This document shows, piece after piece, positions 5,232-5,307 of a stretch of 5,307 bases of DNA (positions within the stretch are counted from its first letter, which is position 1; every line of letters starts with the position of its first letter). The stretch comes from Kiritimatiellota bacterium (lineage in GTDB: Bacteria > Verrucomicrobiota > Kiritimatiellia > RFP12 > UBA1067), in the NCBI GenBank assembly GCA_009777165.1, contig WRML01000184.1:1-5307 (forward strand). The letters are read 5' to 3'. The notes under the pieces are model-generated. The model was not told where the DNA came from. It ran no database searches and saw nothing but the letters and a program-made list of their open reading frames with translations. The position numbers and the translations under genes are program-made.

Positions 5232-5307
5232 ATGAAAAAGATGAACGCGATGTGCGTGTTGATTGTGTGCTTGGTGACGCCAAGTTTTGCCTCGTTGATG
5301 CTTGGCA
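5232..5307 (+). CDS. Start of a secreted protein (3' partial), candidate partner of the preceding protease
   Basis: Only 25 codons are visible. They encode a textbook Sec signal peptide: MKKMN, a hydrophobic core (MCVLIVCLVT) and a cleavage site after PSFA, before SLMLG. It starts 26 bases after the orphan protease module, the same arrangement as the exported helical protein that follows the first protease. Its family cannot be judged from so few residues. Confidence 0.65.
   Translation, partial: MKKMNAMCVLIVCLVTPSFASLMLG

Overview
The window is one dense, single-strand (+) block of seven reading frames. Both ends are cut: the first gene enters from the left and the last leaves on the right. 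Gaps between genes are 1 to 27 bases or 4-base stop/start overlaps, and the longest non-coding stretch is 27 bases, so it reads as one operon-like unit. Clear Shine-Dalgarno sites and Sec-type signal peptides point to a bacterium, probably diderm. From memory, long low-homology secreted proteins with GC-rich backbones in tandem clusters recall Lentisphaeria, Kiritimatiellae and other Verrucomicrobiota-related bacteria. That placement is inference and only moderately secure.

Layout: (A) 2-961 is the 3' end of a large protein: a GC-rich backbone, a beta-rich segment, then a C-terminal NlpC/P60-like (papain-fold) amidase domain. (B) 974-1750 is a putative exported helical protein with a low-complexity linker, a C-terminal membrane helix and an Arg tail. 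(C) 1747-2547 is a DUF1287 (YijF-like) protein with a hydrophobic segment at each end and a tail resembling that of B. (D) 2549-3613 is a GC-rich backbone fragment fused to a metzincin-like metalloprotease domain. (E) 3641-4531 is a signal-peptide-bearing helical protein. (F) 4528-5205 is a second, backbone-less copy of the metzincin-like domain. (G) 5232-5307+ is the start of another signal-peptide-bearing protein.

The most interesting point is the repeated logic. Each predicted hydrolase module that targets peptidoglycan or protein (A, D, F) is followed closely by a small exported protein of no recognised family (B, E, G). In A and D a GC-rich, backbone-like N-terminal part changes abruptly to a lower-GC C-terminal enzyme domain. 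F carries only the enzyme domain and begins near the point where the base composition changes in D. This matches polymorphic toxin loci: a full-length effector with a variable C-terminal tip, a cognate immunity gene, and downstream orphan tip/immunity cassettes. The reading proposed here is an envelope-acting polymorphic hydrolase/immunity array; B, E and G as immunity proteins or inhibitors is inference. C fits as an accessory membrane-anchored cell-wall enzyme or as another module.
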